A stretch of DNA of 64,000 nucleotides, taken from Paramyrothecium sp. XJ0827. Lineage: Eukaryota; Ascomycota; Sordariomycetes; Hypocreales; Stachybotryaceae. The stretch spans positions 5,394,001-5,458,000 of the forward strand of contig JAJFPB010000004.1 of assembly GCA_020881915.1 (NCBI GenBank), written 5' to 3'. The notes beneath the pieces were generated by a model, which saw only the letters and a program-made list of their open reading frames with translations, was not told the DNA's origin and made no database searches. Position numbers and translations under genes: made by a program. Shown here in pieces: positions 11,864-24,020 of the stretch (the first letter of the stretch is position 1; every line of letters starts with the position of its first letter).

Positions 11864-13425
11864 ACCGTATCTGAACCAAGCGTTCACTACCATTCTTCGA
11901 ACTCTGGTTGTTGACTCATAAAGGCCATGAGGAATGATCAAAAGCTCATTTGTCTATTGGGACGATTGCTTGAGACGGTGGAAGAAAATCCTTATTGAAG
12001 CTAGCAGAAATATGACAAGCATTATAATCCTCACGCGGACCAGGCCCGCCAGAACTTGCCCGTAGGAAAACTCAGTAGCTTGAAGATTTGGTACCTTTTG
12101 CACTTATTTTTAGCTTCGTTATGAGTTGAACTAATTACGATCCAAATCTTGAAGCTTCGCCACGCCAATAGCAATCTTGCTAAATCAATTACAAAGCATT
12201 TAGTCCCTGTAGGGCACGTTCCGGCACCCCAAAGCCACCGAACACGATTGAGCCACGTACGTCGCCTCTTCTTTCCACGAATAGAGTACATCTCCAACGA
12301 AGCAAGGGGCTCCGTAGATAAACTTAATGCCTATTGATCATGGTAACTCAAGGAGACAAACCCTTGCTTCATGTCTGAAGGGTTCCTGCAGAGAAGAAGA
12401 CTTGAAGTAATTGGATGCTTGACGGCAGCGAGGGTAAGCCCATCGTAGGATTGCTTGATATGGGGCGGCTTGAGGACTATGACAAGTCCTGGTTCTGGTA
12501 GATTAATTTGCAAGGCTCTTGCACCCACTTCTGCCCCAGTCACCATCGTTACAATTTTGACGAAGGCTTTCTTTGTTGGACCGCGCGTCTTGCTGCTCAG
12601 ACCCTCGACTAGAACAAAACAAGCGAGTTTATCTTCGGCGAGTTCCAGGTGGGATGGTTGTTAAAGTGCTCACTTCTGTTAAGGGCATGCCTCCCATTTT
12701 CAGGCCTAATGATAAGCAGTATTTGGCGAGCGAGGTATGAAAGAGAGAAGACCGAGAAGAACGAGATACGGACGTGAAAGATGAGAGACTCATGGGGCGC
12801 AGGCAATATGCAATGAGACTCTCGCCAAAGCGAAATTGCGAAGCAACCGAGGGGACCGAGAATAATCCAATGTAGGCGCTATGCCTCTGAAATCACTTTA
12901 AGATCTCGATGATCCTAGAAATCAAATCCTAGTCGCAAAGGCCTGCCACATGCGCAATACGGCCAGCGCTAGTAACGAAGAGAGCGAAAAAGCTTGAAAT
13001 TGGGTCGCTCTCATACAGCTGGAGTACAGGAGAGATTCTAGGGAACGCCACACACAACTCGCCGCTACAGTGACCGGGACTGCTTGCAGCAGAACGAACT
13101 TTCAATAGTCGCGCGCCACAACATACTCTAAGTTTGTGCAGGAAATGAACTATTGGTGGGTTCGATAGCACGGTTCATCGATAGAAGTATTACTCGCTTG
13201 ACTTAATTCAGGATTCGGAAATTGCCGTAGCGAATAAGACACAGCTATCTGGTAGTATGTTTCGGCGGTCCCAATGGCGCTTCGGGATCTCGTTCGACTC
13301 GACTGGAATAGTCTAAATTCCCAATAGGACTCTGCTACATAGAATAAGAACTATGCTTCCTATACCTCCAAGTTCGATTTAACTTAGGCCAAGTTAACAT
13401 TTGTTGATGTTCATAGCTTCTTGCC
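11864..13425. other. intergenic, nothing recognised
   Basis: There are only short frames on both strands without family features or plausible splice partners. I found no repeat or RNA gene by eye. Confidence 0.45.
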
Positions 13426-14395
13426 ATGCCTTTCCAAAAATCGCCTGCCGCAAGCGACGACACATATGAATTGCAGCAAGCGTGGCGTAATATACAGAAA
13501 TATCTCCTAGAGTGGCTTGACTTGATTATAGGCAAGTTGCCAGTGGAAGAGTGGTGGGAACATGACGGATACAAGCTCCATCTGATCGTTGGCGGAACCC
13601 CAGCGCGAACATCCGACTCATCCTCCATCATGGAGTCGGTTGCAACGGCCGCCAGATGGCCATGATTCTCGGCCGTCCACTGCACGCCGGTGGCTTCGAG
13701 CTCGTTGCAATCGATACGCCTGGCTACGGCTGTACGCAAGTCCCCAAGGCAAGGTCTACGCCTACGAGGACTGAGTTCAACTCGCCAGTGACTATATAGA
13801 CTATAAGCTAGCGCATGACCCACGGCCCATCGCCCTCAACGGTCTCAGCGCAGGGGGCATGCTCACTTACCACGCCGCGGCAATGAACAAGAGGGTCTAA
13901 AGCATCATCGGTATGACTTTCCTCGACCTGCGGATTAAGCAGGTTGCGGACGAAACAGCTGCCAATAACTTGGTCAGCCGCATCCGTTTGTCGTTGGTGC
14001 GCGCCGCCTATAAGACTTCATTCCAGAGCTTCGGGATTCCGATGTCGATGGCGAGTAAGATCTCGACGCTCGTCAATACCCGCGACGCACTCTCCATATT
14101 TATGCACGACAGTTCATCTGCCGGGTCCAGCGCATCGATGCATTTCCCCGCCTCCTACTCCACGTACAAGCCTGCGCTCGGGCCCGAGGACTTTGATGTC
14201 TGCGCGATACTACTAACGCAGCCCGCCGATGATTGATGGACGCCATTACACCTGAGCCAGCTTTCCCTGCCGCGCGTTAAGAAGGTGGCAAATGAGTTTG
14301 TCGAATTGGAAAATGCAGGTCACTGTCCGCTTGAAGACCCAGGCTTACAGCAGATGGCTGGGGCTATCATAAAGTTTCTGAATGGGTCTAAGTAA
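13426..14395 (+). pseudogene. alpha/beta-hydrolase pseudogene
   Basis: Pieces of one hydrolase lie in order but in broken frames. An N-terminal part ends at LHLIVGG. A one-base shift near 13590 leads to a segment with HHGVGCNGRQ (oxyanion-hole region), and another shift near 13750 leads to ALNGLSAGGM, the nucleophile elbow G-x-S-x-G. The C-terminal part ends in NAGHCPLEDPG, the catalytic His region. In-frame stops interrupt the sequence after YAYED (TGA), after MNKRV (TAA) and after QPADD (TGA). All three can arise by C:G-to-T:A transitions, as RIP would give. Short introns could explain one of the shifts but not the stops. It is probably a dead gene of about 300 codons. Confidence 0.7.
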
Positions 14396-16472
14396 TTTAT
14401 GAGCTAGCCTACATTTAATAAATATCCTGTGCCACGATTAAGGGGAGAAACTGTTCGATTTTTCAATGTGCTAGTAGAACTATGTAAATAGTAGTGGAGC
14501 CAAGGGCATAGTAGAATAATTATGCATAAAGAAGAAATATACATAGATGGGAAACTAGGTTAAGAAAGACGTAGTACGATGGATTATGAAACATCCATAA
14601 TCGGATAAGAAGCTGAAATGGTAATAGTCATGGAGCGCTCGAATATCTTGCTATATTCTAAGTCTTGGTGTGTCTTCTCACGATCAGATGTATGGCTGGA
14701 TGAGTCAGAAATTGCCCGGAGCTATCATCCTGAACAAGCCCCAGAGCAGTTGCGGTGGCCATTTATCACATTATGTGACCCCGATTTTCTGCTTTCCGCT
14801 TGGTCGACTCGCAGTACAAGCTCGTTGAAGTCTGGTAGGGACAACTTTGTTTCGGTAATCTGCCAGGCCAGGTAAGTCGAGAGTAGGACGAGTGATGCAT
14901 ACATGTCATAGCTTAGCATACAGACAGGGTCGCTTTTCTCTCATTGGTCTGCGGCTGCCATGAGAGACCCATTATACATGGCCTGGGGCTTTGGATGAGT
15001 TTCGTAAAGGGAATTGTCGGCAAAGTAACGACAGATTTTCTTAACAATTCTTGAGAACCATATTGACAAGCCAGCTCGACCCCTCAAGTGCATGCTTCAA
15101 TGCGTGAATAGTAGAGTCGGAGTGCAGCTTAGTTGCAGTTGTAGCTCGTTCAAGTGAATACAGGCAGACCTCTTGGACTTGATGACCCCCTTTTGCAAGG
15201 AGACTGTAAGACAATCATACATAGATGTAATTGCGTGATTTGAACAGCATGAACACATTGATCATCTGATTGGGCGTTGGTGAGACGAGAGGACATATCT
15301 CTCGTCAAAATTTACTTGCTCTATGAGATTCAATTCGTAAAGCCTATCGTAGAATTTCGGTGGGGGGAAATCAACATGATTTATCATGGCTGTCAAGAAT
15401 TTTACATCCTTGTATCTGGCGATTTATATCGACTGGCTTTCCCTTCTAAACCTAGATATAACAGAACACTTGGGTTACTTATGTTGCATGAGAAGGACCA
15501 TACTATCGGCCTCTCAGCCTTTAGGTCCTGAGTAACAGATCGCTTCGTGGTTCCACAGCCAAGGGTACATTTGCTAGAAACAAGACAATCTTGTCCTTTG
15601 AGCCGAGGTCTGTGAACTCTGTATAGTGCCCTTTGCGTTCCTCATAGCCTGACCAAAGTGAATGGTTAGCTTGACAGTTAAAATTGACCGGGGCCAAATA
15701 CAAACATTCCCACTGTTCCTCGTTCTAGGGAGGCTTTTATTGCTTCATTTGGCAGAAGTGTGACTGGATGCTGCTTGGCTTACAAGGGGCGAAGTCACTT
15801 GAACGTGCCAAGGTAGTCTTCCAATGCTACCATAGGCTCGGAAAGACCAACGAATGGAGCCTAGAGGATGTGTGGCTGCGGCACAGGACGGAGGTTACAA
15901 AGTCTTTCCAAATACGGAGCTGCAACTCCGGACGTCCCGGAAGGGAATAAGTCTCAACGGAAAATGCAATGCCTAGGTTGCGAGATTTAGATTCTGGTGT
16001 TCTTTGGGTTTCTCACAGACTTTTAAAGTCTTCAACCCTCAGTACGCATAAAAGATCTCGCTCATATTTTATCTAGATTTGATGTAATGCCCATTTGCAA
16101 TATGAGGCTGAAAAGCTTTCATGGGTAGATTGAGAACCGGAGACTAAAATGGATTGGAGAGTTCTAGTAAAATTACGTCTGTTGTAATATGCGGGAGGCC
16201 TGGTGATCTCGCCTGTGCCTCACTAGCACAGAGGAAGGCGTCAAAGCTAACCCGAATTATAATAAAAATACGTCATGTAGTTTGGAATAAGTGCCGTGGT
16301 AGCAGTATGTGGGTGGAGTCTGTTATTAGACCGTCTTCCAGAATTCACAGCCTTCACACCCTTTCGGATTAAAATCCTCCGTACTGTCTGTTCCAATTTG
16401 GCCATCGCCAAGAGAAAGCTTTTAACAGAAAAGACTAGAAAATACCTGGCGTATATGTAGAATCGTGCAATT
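14396..16472. other. gene-free tract of about 2 kb
   Basis: I see no gene, tRNA or clear repeat. It may be decayed DNA next to the hydrolase pseudogene, but nothing in it can be identified by eye. Confidence 0.45.
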
Positions 16473-16482
16473 TATATATAAA
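16473..16482 (+). promoter_or_regulatory. TATA-like box of the AA9 LPMO gene
   Basis: TATATATAAA lies 86 bp before the LPMO start codon, a normal position for a fungal core promoter. It is called from sequence and spacing only. Confidence 0.5.
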
Positions 16483-16567
16483 GCCTCGACTTTAGATGCA
16501 TTTCTACTGACTCAAATACAACATGCCTCCTTGACCACTCTTTTCCTAGCCCTCAGATCAAGCAATA

Positions 16568-17308
16568 ATGATCCGTGCAAACACTTTCCTGGCTCTTCTT
16601 GCCGGCCTCACCCATGTTCTTGGGCACGGATTCGTCCAAAATATCACCGTCTATGACAAAGTTTATGACGGGTTCGACCCTCGAATCAACCCTCCCCTAC
16701 CGCACCCTCCAGCTGTCGCCGGCTGGGCCAACAGTGCCACTGATCTCGGCTTCATGGAACCCGACAACGCTGGGACACCAGATATCATCTGTCATAAGAA
16801 TGCTCGTCCCGGCCAGCGGTCTATAAAAGTCAAAGCAGGAGATACCATAACAGTTCAATGGAACAACTGGCCATCAAGCCACAAAGGCCCGGTGCTCGAC
16901 TACCTTGCGTATGTCAGTGGCGACCACACCACTATTGACAAGAAATCACTGCGTTTTTTCAAGATTGCTGAGAAAGGTCTTATCAGAGGAGAGCCTGACA
17001 GTGGCTACTGGGCTACAGACGAGCTCATCGCCAATGGGTACAAGTGGCAGGTGACTATCCCACGAGATATCATTGATGGCAACTATGTCCTCCGTCATGA
17101 GATGATTGCTCTTCATAATGCAGCAGTACCCAACGGGGCGCAGTTGCATCCACAATGTATTAACCTTCAAGTTATTGGGAGTGGCTCCAATCGACCAGTT
17201 GGCATTCCTGCCACCGAATTTTACAAGAGTACCGACCCTGGCATCCGTTTCATGGTCTTTTCAAATCGCAACCCATATCCAATACCTGGTCCCCCTCTGG
17301 CAACCTAG
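16568..17308 (+). CDS. secreted AA9 lytic polysaccharide monooxygenase (former GH61), axial Tyr replaced by His
   Basis: A single exon encodes 246 aa. Residues 1-19 are a signal peptide ending ...HVLG, so the mature protein starts with His (HGFVQ), the first ligand of the copper histidine brace. The second brace His is in SSHKGP (precursor 105, mature 86). In known AA9 enzymes the axial Tyr is mature 175, in a GAQ-x-Y-P-Q-C context. Here the matching segment reads GAQLHPQC, with His194 (mature 175). The second-shell Gln (QLH) is kept. There is no CBM1 or linker. AA9 enzymes oxidatively cut cellulose and some hemicelluloses outside the cell. With a non-canonical axial ligand, activity or substrate could differ. 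Confidence 0.9.
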   Translation: MIRANTFLALLAGLTHVLGHGFVQNITVYDKVYDGFDPRINPPLPHPPAVAGWANSATDLGFMEPDNAGTPDIICHKNARPGQRSIKVKAGDTITVQWNNWPSSHKGPVLDYLAYVSGDHTTIDKKSLRFFKIAEKGLIRGEPDSGYWATDELIANGYKWQVTIPRDIIDGNYVLRHEMIALHNAAVPNGAQLHPQCINLQVIGSGSNRPVGIPATEFYKSTDPGIRFMVFSNRNPYPIPGPPLAT

Positions 17309-17689
17309 AAGCTGTAGCATGGCGAGAAACCTACAGAGGGATGAGATTTTTAGTGTTTTGGTATTTCAGTTTATAGCGCGATGCAATACTCATTCTGATT
17401 CATTTACATAAAGTCGATCTTGGTGCGATACTTACTTGACAAGCAGTACGCTTAAGTAGTGTATCGAAATTTAGTTGATAAATATGCCACCGGTCTCATT
17501 TATGTGCATATAAGGAGCATTCTTGGGGTTGGCATAGGTTGGCACGCACAAATGAGCATTCGGAGTCGACCCTAAGACACCATAAACGTGTTATTCTCGC
17601 CGAAATAAATGACCTCATTTCAAACTGCCGACCATGCTTCTTACTAAGCCATCAATAGCCATCAATAGCCGTCGTCGAACTCGTTTGTC
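17309..17689. other. short intergenic region
   Basis: This gap lies between two converging genes and contains a small direct duplication (CATCAATAGC twice, near 17648-17668). Nothing else is seen. Confidence 0.45.
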
Positions 17690-19993
17690 TCAGTTCATTG
17701 CCACTCCCTCAGCACTAATGCTTTCGCCAATTTGCGTAAGAGGGACTATATTCACCAAGTCACCCTGATCAGCCATTTCCCATTCCGAGCCAAACACGAC
17801 CCCTCCGGTACCTATGACTTGAACAATGATCCGCGGTGGCGTAGTATTCAGAAGTGTCGCCAAAGGTGCGCTGATTGCCGTTATATTCAGGTTTGACCAG
17901 CCAGAGGTCCACGTCGACCCAATTGGGGCTCGGTGGTTAACCATCCCGCTCTCGCTCACAATGAAGATATCCAAGCGGTGGCTTACTGTCACGACAACTG
18001 ATGGAACACTGTTCCACGATCCCTTGAGATCGTTGCTTGTGTAACCCGAGATGGCGGTCCAAGATATGTTGATCAAGCTTCTGTTAGTCTTGGATATGCC
18101 AAAGAATTCGACACGGTCATCCATGGGAGAAACCACGACGGAATCGCCGACATAGGTTCCATTGAGTGCCAGCCAAGGACCCCAGCGATTGCGAAACCCA
18201 AGCCACTGTCTGTGAAGTAGGCATCTTTGTACCTTATCGTATATGAAGACATCATTGCCTTCGGTACTGTTACGACATACCACCGCCGGTGCACCAAGAG
18301 CCGGTTTTGGACCTTCGTGGTTCACACCCATTTCCCAGTCCGAATAAATAAACCGCCAATCGTCGAAATCATGCTCCCAGTGATTGTGCAAGATGCGCTT
18401 GGTCTCCGCGTCCTCACGGACCCAGATGTGGGGCACGTCGGGTTCTCGGTCAAGACAAGGTATAACTGGGCTGCTGACCTTCGCCCCAAGCCCTTTCCAA
18501 TCACCCCATGCACCGTTATAGTGTGTGCCCGTCATGACCACCTTGTCGTCTCCAACGTGGAACACGCTCAATCTCTTCGGGTTTCCCCAGACCACGCTGG
18601 TCGGTTGACTCTGAGCCCTTTCTGCAATGCTGTCCCACTTGAGGGTCCAGGAACCCCGTTCTCTTGAGGTGACTAAAACCTTTCTGTCGTGCCCTCTAGC
18701 GAAAAGGAATATTTTCTCATCAAGGTCCGCACTGCTGAGCGCTTGAGGCAAAATCCCATCCTGCTTGCTCCTATGGTTGGACCATCAGCGGCGCAACATT
18801 TTGGGGTCATATCCAGGTCAACTGGCTTACCTGACTTCGATCTTCTTTGGGATGAACCTTACGCAAGGTCCAATGACGATAGTACATATTAGAAAAATCA
18901 CGGCCAAAGCAATTACAATGCGCTGGCGCCTTGGTGATCTCTCCACCCAAAAGCGATAGCAGACCGCCACTGATGACTTGGTGAACCCTTTCAAACTCGA
19001 AGTTGTCTGGCTGGGTTCCGGCGAAAGCACTCCAAGGAGTTCCTTTGCGTATGCAGCTGCAGTCGCAGCAGCATAATTTTGCCATTCTTTGTTCTTGTGT
19101 GAGTCTGCGTAGTCGCAGATACCACGAATGGGCAAACACTGGACGTTCTCCATCATGCCGGCCGCCTCCATCTCGAAACATATTACAGAATATCGCTGGG
19201 AAATTTCGTCCCGTCTTATTGCGTTCTTCATGACACTGTTTCCCGAAGCGATGCCTCCGTAGTGGATGGCTGGTTGAATCGAGAAGCGTACGGGACGGTG
19301 TAGTAGCCTCTCTACATCACAGTCATCACACGTAGACGCACCATGAGGATGTTCGTATGACGCCTCAAACAACCGATCAAGGTGATTTGGACGCCTGATG
19401 TTCGTTTGCAAGAAGCTCGTCAATTTGTCGCCAGAGTCGTGGCTTCGGTACCTCGATCGCAGAATAGAGACAGCAGAACCCAGTAGCCAGGCAGGTGTCT
19501 TCGCATCGGCCGTTCCTTGAAACTGCCCATCCATAATGACCTTGCCCATGTCATATTGCATCACAGTCGTACCGACCACAACGTCGCCTAAGCGTAAGTC
19601 AGCTCTGTCCGGTGCTCCGCCGCCAATTCCCACCATGAGAGTGGCACGGATATTCGGAAAACTTCGCTTCGGATTTGTTGCGACAATTGCAGCGTTGTTT
19701 GTTCCGTATTGACCCGGCAAGCATGCCATGACGACATTGTGCTGGTGTATGCGGCCCAGCACATACGTGTTGTCGTCGCCGACAGCATGTAGCGGTTGGT
19801 GTTCCTCGTCCAGCATAGCGCATGATGCTGCTAAGTCTAGGGGGAGAGCGCAGATCCAAGCGATCGTGTAGTCTCTGTGATGCGCTTTGTGGCGCGCGGG
19901 AGTTTTGCCATTGCAGGCTTTCGGTAGCTTTGAAGCGGACCGGCTCGCGCCTGCTTGTCCATCTTGTGCATGTGGCGGAATCTGCGAGTCCAT
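17690..19993 (-). CDS. nucleoside-phosphorylase-like domain + TM helix + lectin-like beta-propeller fusion
   Basis: Two exons, 19993-18831 and 18770-17690, with a 60-bp GTAAGC...CATAG intron that keeps frame, give 747 aa. Residues about 40-330 match the PNP/UDP-phosphorylase fold seen as the N-terminal domain of many fungal NLR-type proteins: DYTIAWICALPLDLAA at the start, LMVGIGGGAP in the middle, then FEMEAAGMM and RGICDYADSHKN. A basic stretch (RSPRRQR) precedes one hydrophobic helix of about 20 residues (about 363-383). The rest, about 360 residues, repeats short W- and G-rich blades such as W-x-x-W-x-G, resembling PLL-type fucose-binding propellers, and holds about six N-x-S/T sequons. 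This fits a cytosolic phosphorylase domain and an outward glycosylated propeller. The alternative is two adjacent genes. Confidence 0.72.
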
Positions 19994-22310
19994 CCAATGG
20001 AGTGTATCTCAACAGTTATTTATTGAGAATAAGCCGCGCAGGTTGATGATCAGATCAACCAGAGGGACTCCGCGCCAGCGAAAATCAAATACATGGATGA
20101 GTCGGCTTTGCTGTCGTCTGCAATAGAGAAGGCTCCCATAGAAAACATGCCTAATAAGTGCGGGTGTTCGAGAGAAATAATACGTTTATCCAGAATCCAC
20201 CGCCAGATATTTCGGTCTCGGTCTCAAGAAGCCTACGCGGATTGCGTATTCCTGAAGCTACAGGCATGTAGATTGGCTGCCTGACCTCAGTGTGGCGCAA
20301 GCACAGGTGCAGCGCTGCCCCCTGCAGGTTTGTGCACATTCTGCTTGAGCTGAGTGTGAGGAAAGGAAGAGGCAGCATCCCGGCGTTCAATGATTGGTTT
20401 TTGCAGGCCTTATCCGTCCGCCCTGGATGCATACACGCCAAGGTCCCTGCCCCCAATGCTCATACGGCTGCCTCGGCCATTGCCTCAGCCACGCCGCGTG
20501 TCGTCGGGCTTTGAATGGCCTCTAGAATAATGGGAGAGGACGAAAAGAGTGGATTATAAAAAGTAATTTATTTACATATATATATAAATAGAGTCAAGAC
20601 ATGGCATTTTAAAGTAGTCCTTCGACATATTACCCAATTTAATAATGAGGAAGAATAAGAGCTTCAGTCTCTAAATCTGCGGCCTGAGTACCTAAAATGC
20701 CCCTGGACAAGATTCCGGAATCGAACGGTTATGGCCCCTGTACGAAGCGTCCGCGTGACGTGGCGTCAATTTAAGAGAACCATGTAAGCGCGGTGGCGTC
20801 ACCAGGCGGTTCGCTTGGGGTCCATCCTTCAGAATGCCTCGCTCATGGCACCAAAGCGAGCGCTTGCCAAGGACAGTAATATAGCAAGGTATCAGAGGAA
20901 ACCTAAGCTATCGTGTCTGCCACAAAAACAAACAAATGCGGCTCCTTGGTATGACGTTACGGGTTCAAAGAGGCTTGCTCCCGAAAAGGGGGTTCAGTTA
21001 GGGACCCACGCTGGCCACACCAACAACTTCTCAAGAGGCGTTCCAGAGTAATAGGGCACCACTGTCTGAGAAATATAAATTCGATATAGAAATATTAGTT
21101 TTAAGATAATAGGAAAAAGAAATTGCATTGTTGGAGCGGGGAAAAGCCCACATGCTGTGATAGAGCGTGCAACTTAATTGCTAACGATGGGAGCGTGCAT
21201 GTTTGTTCACTTCCCGAACTGGTCGATCCAAACATGCAACATTATGTTGTTTGAGCGAATGTCAATGTATTTAGTCTACATGCAAAATGCAAATTTCAGA
21301 ACTTAGAGAGACGATCTCCCTATTTCAGACTTATCCTTGTAGTTTTTGCCGAAGGTGGACAGCGAACATTGCCTGCTGCTACAGGATCTTAATTCGCGCT
21401 ATTCTCAAGTTGCGGGCAGAAACAAGAGCACAACCCGACCTAGTTCAAAAGCCCCACATGTGTCTTTGGCCGTAAGACTGACGGTGGTCGATTGAGCTCT
21501 GTTCTAGAAGGTGGTTGCTCCGCACGAGCGTGTTGTTAGAATTTGTGAACGTCGACGTTAATACCGGCGACGTTGAGCTCGATAGCCTACTAAACCCATG
21601 GATGGGGTGTATAGAGAGCAATGTTACATCTGCCATCAGGTGGAGACCATATGTCGAAGTACATAAGAATGTAATAAATAATGACCAATGACTAATTCAA
21701 AAGTATTATAAAACTTACGCGATTTGGAAATCATCCCTCACTTTTATCTCATAAATCCATCTTCAGGTAAAACTTTTAATGCAGTATACTTGGTTACTGT
21801 TACTACATGTCGACTGGCATGGTTGTAAATGCCCGGCGTCTCGCTAGTTCTCTCGCAGACATTACGAGGCGTTCTAGCTCCTGATCATTCTACGCTCTAG
21901 GCAGTGTCTTCGTATCGTTCACCACAACGATCAATGCCGCGTGCCGTTTAAAAATTAGGGTTTGAATCCTAGGGTGCAAGAGTAGAATCGGGCAATAAAG
22001 GAGATTGAGTGGGTGAAGTAGTAATATAAGGATTCAAATTTTACTTTAATATGAAGGAGATCATGCTTGTTAGGCCCCCATTAAATTTGAGTTACTTAGA
22101 GTACCTGGGTCCATTTAATAGATCTAGTAAAGGCTGCCTCCTTATTTGTTTGCTCCCCGATTCTTTCTCGTCGTTAGCAGATCTTTTCACACTTGCTAAT
22201 TCTTTTGGAAGCAGAGTGCGCCATAACTGATGAAGTTATCAGCAAAATGGACTTGCGATTCAGGTTGCTCTCTCCACATGAGTGAGTGCTGACTACTTCT
22301 CCAAAGAAGT
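19994..22310. other. gene-free tract with a dispersed-repeat copy
   Basis: No gene is recognised over 2.3 kb. It contains repeat copy A (listed separately) and an A+T-rich stretch with a TATATATATA run near 20575-20590. Confidence 0.45.
20499..20725. repeat. dispersed repeat, copy A
   Basis: About 225 bp align by eye with 26277-26520 in the same orientation. Shared blocks include TCGGGCTTTGAA, TCAAGACAT.GCATTT, AGTAGTCCTTCGA and CCCAATTTAA.AATGAG. Many differences are C/T or G/A, as expected for an element decayed by RIP. No coding capacity or ends are visible. Confidence 0.6.
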
Positions 22311-24020
22311 TTAGGCCTGTTCTCTCCTCTCCAGCTCTACTACTTTAGAGTCTTTGTGTAGGCCTGCCTTCGCATCGATATCAATGTCGTCAATGTTCCT
22401 GGTAGCCATGGTATCTCCAAACAAGGCTCCAATTTCCTCCAAAGTCAACCCCTTTGTCTCGGGTAAGTGAAACCTATACACATAGGCGGCTAGGATGTTG
22501 CTGGCAATAAAGACAGCGTAATAGCGCCAGTTGATGTTCTCCATGGCGATTGGAGTGATCTGCGACATGACGATGGAAGCAACACCGTTACAAAAAGTAG
22601 CCAATGCCATTCCTTTAGAACGAAGGAAAACGGGTAGTAGTTCTGATCCGACGACCCAGGTAGTTGAGTTGAAGAAGATGGCATAGGCTGCCGAGTAAAC
22701 GAAGATGAAGGCCACAGTAGCTCGTGAAGCGGCCATGTTCGAGCCGTCGCTGTATTGAGCACTGAGAGCCATACAGATGGCCAGCAGAGAGGCAAGAACC
22801 ATGCACCCCACCCAAAGAGTTGTTGTTCGACGCCATTTATCTACAGAAATACGTGTCAGTTCGCATACACCACGGCGTTAATGCATCAAGTGATTCTCTT
22901 ACCTGCCACAACAGTCAAGCTGATAAATTGACCAATGACGCCCATGAAACCATAAACGGCACTGATAAGCAGTGCAGTATTTCCTGTAAATCCCACGGCG
23001 CCGTAGAAGATGCTCTGGAAGTTCTGAATGACACCAACACCTGCGAACTGGGTCATGGTCTGCACAAAGCAGGACAGGCCAACACGGAATATAAACTGCC
23101 TACTGAAGAGCTTGGCAAACGTGGCTAGAGTACCCTGTGATCCGATGCTCTTCTCAAGAGAAATCTGCTCGCGGATTTGAATCATCTCTCTCTGGAGGTA
23201 ATCTGCATCTTCTGTGCCGTGAACGGACTGGAGCACGTCGTTGGCCTCTGTATGGCGGTCCTGCCCGACAAGCCACCGTGGTGACTCGGGGATGAAGAAG
23301 GAGCCTACTAGCAAGAATACGGCGCAGGGGAATTGCATGGCAAGAGGGATGCGCCATTGGGCGTTGCCGGACGCGTAGATGCCGCCATAGCCAATCCAGT
23401 TGGCCAGGCAAAAGCCAATGGCAATGCCCATGCCCTGGAAACCGACAACGATGCCGCGAGACTTGGGTTTGGAAAGCTCGGCGATGTACACTGGGACGAC
23501 GGGCAGGATCATGCCGGATGAGATGCCTGTGAGCAGGCGGCCAGTGATAAACATGCCGATGTTGACTGCAGCAGTCTGCAGCACGATGCCGACAATGGCG
23601 ATGATACAGGCGAGGCTGATGGCGCGCCGGCGGCTCAGCTTGTCGGCGGCCCAACCTCCAACAAATGTTCCGACGGCCTGTCCAGCATTGTAGACAGAAA
23701 CGACGGCTCCTAAGTTGGTATCAGCTGTTGATCAAGGCGGGAAACTCGATCCGGGCTAGAAGTGGAGTGGGAGCCGTACCAGTCAAGACAGTGTCTTTGC
23801 CATCTGGGGGAAACATGTACATGTTGAATGATTTGTGGCCGATTGTGGTTGCAATGATACCTGTTGTGCCCGGTCAAAAGGTGCCAGTTCTGTGAGGGCT
23901 AAGGCAGAGGTCCTCCTCCTCCAAGGCCAAGAAATTTGATTGCATACCTGTGTCGACTCCGTACATGGCGCCTCCGACGGAGGCAACCATAGCCGGAACC
24001 AGCTGGCGCAATTTGGACAT
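22311..24020 (-). CDS. MFS sugar transporter
   Basis: Four exons: 24020-23948, 23860-23780, 23709-22903, 22840-22311, giving 496 aa with about 12 hydrophobic segments. Sugar-porter marks are present: GVDTGIIATT in the first helix, a DKLSRRR loop after helix 2, GRLLTGISSGM, PESPRW in the central loop, and PETKGLTLEEIG after the last helix. It would carry a hexose, pentose or disaccharide across the plasma membrane with protons. The start is the only ATG before helix 1; the family often has 10-20 more N-terminal residues, so an upstream exon is possible. The sugar cannot be predicted. Confidence 0.88.

Noticed and set aside
13335..13823. 162-codon minus-strand frame
   Set aside because: It is the antisense shadow of the hydrolase pseudogene and has no recognisable family.
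15277..15531. 84-codon plus-strand frame in the gene-free tract
   Set aside because: It has no family features, a non-ATG start and no splice partner.
17690..18751. Propeller part as an independent gene starting near 18751
   Set aside because: The only start there is TTG, whereas a good GTAAGC...CATAG intron joins it in frame to the phosphorylase-like exon. A single gene is simpler, though transcripts are needed.
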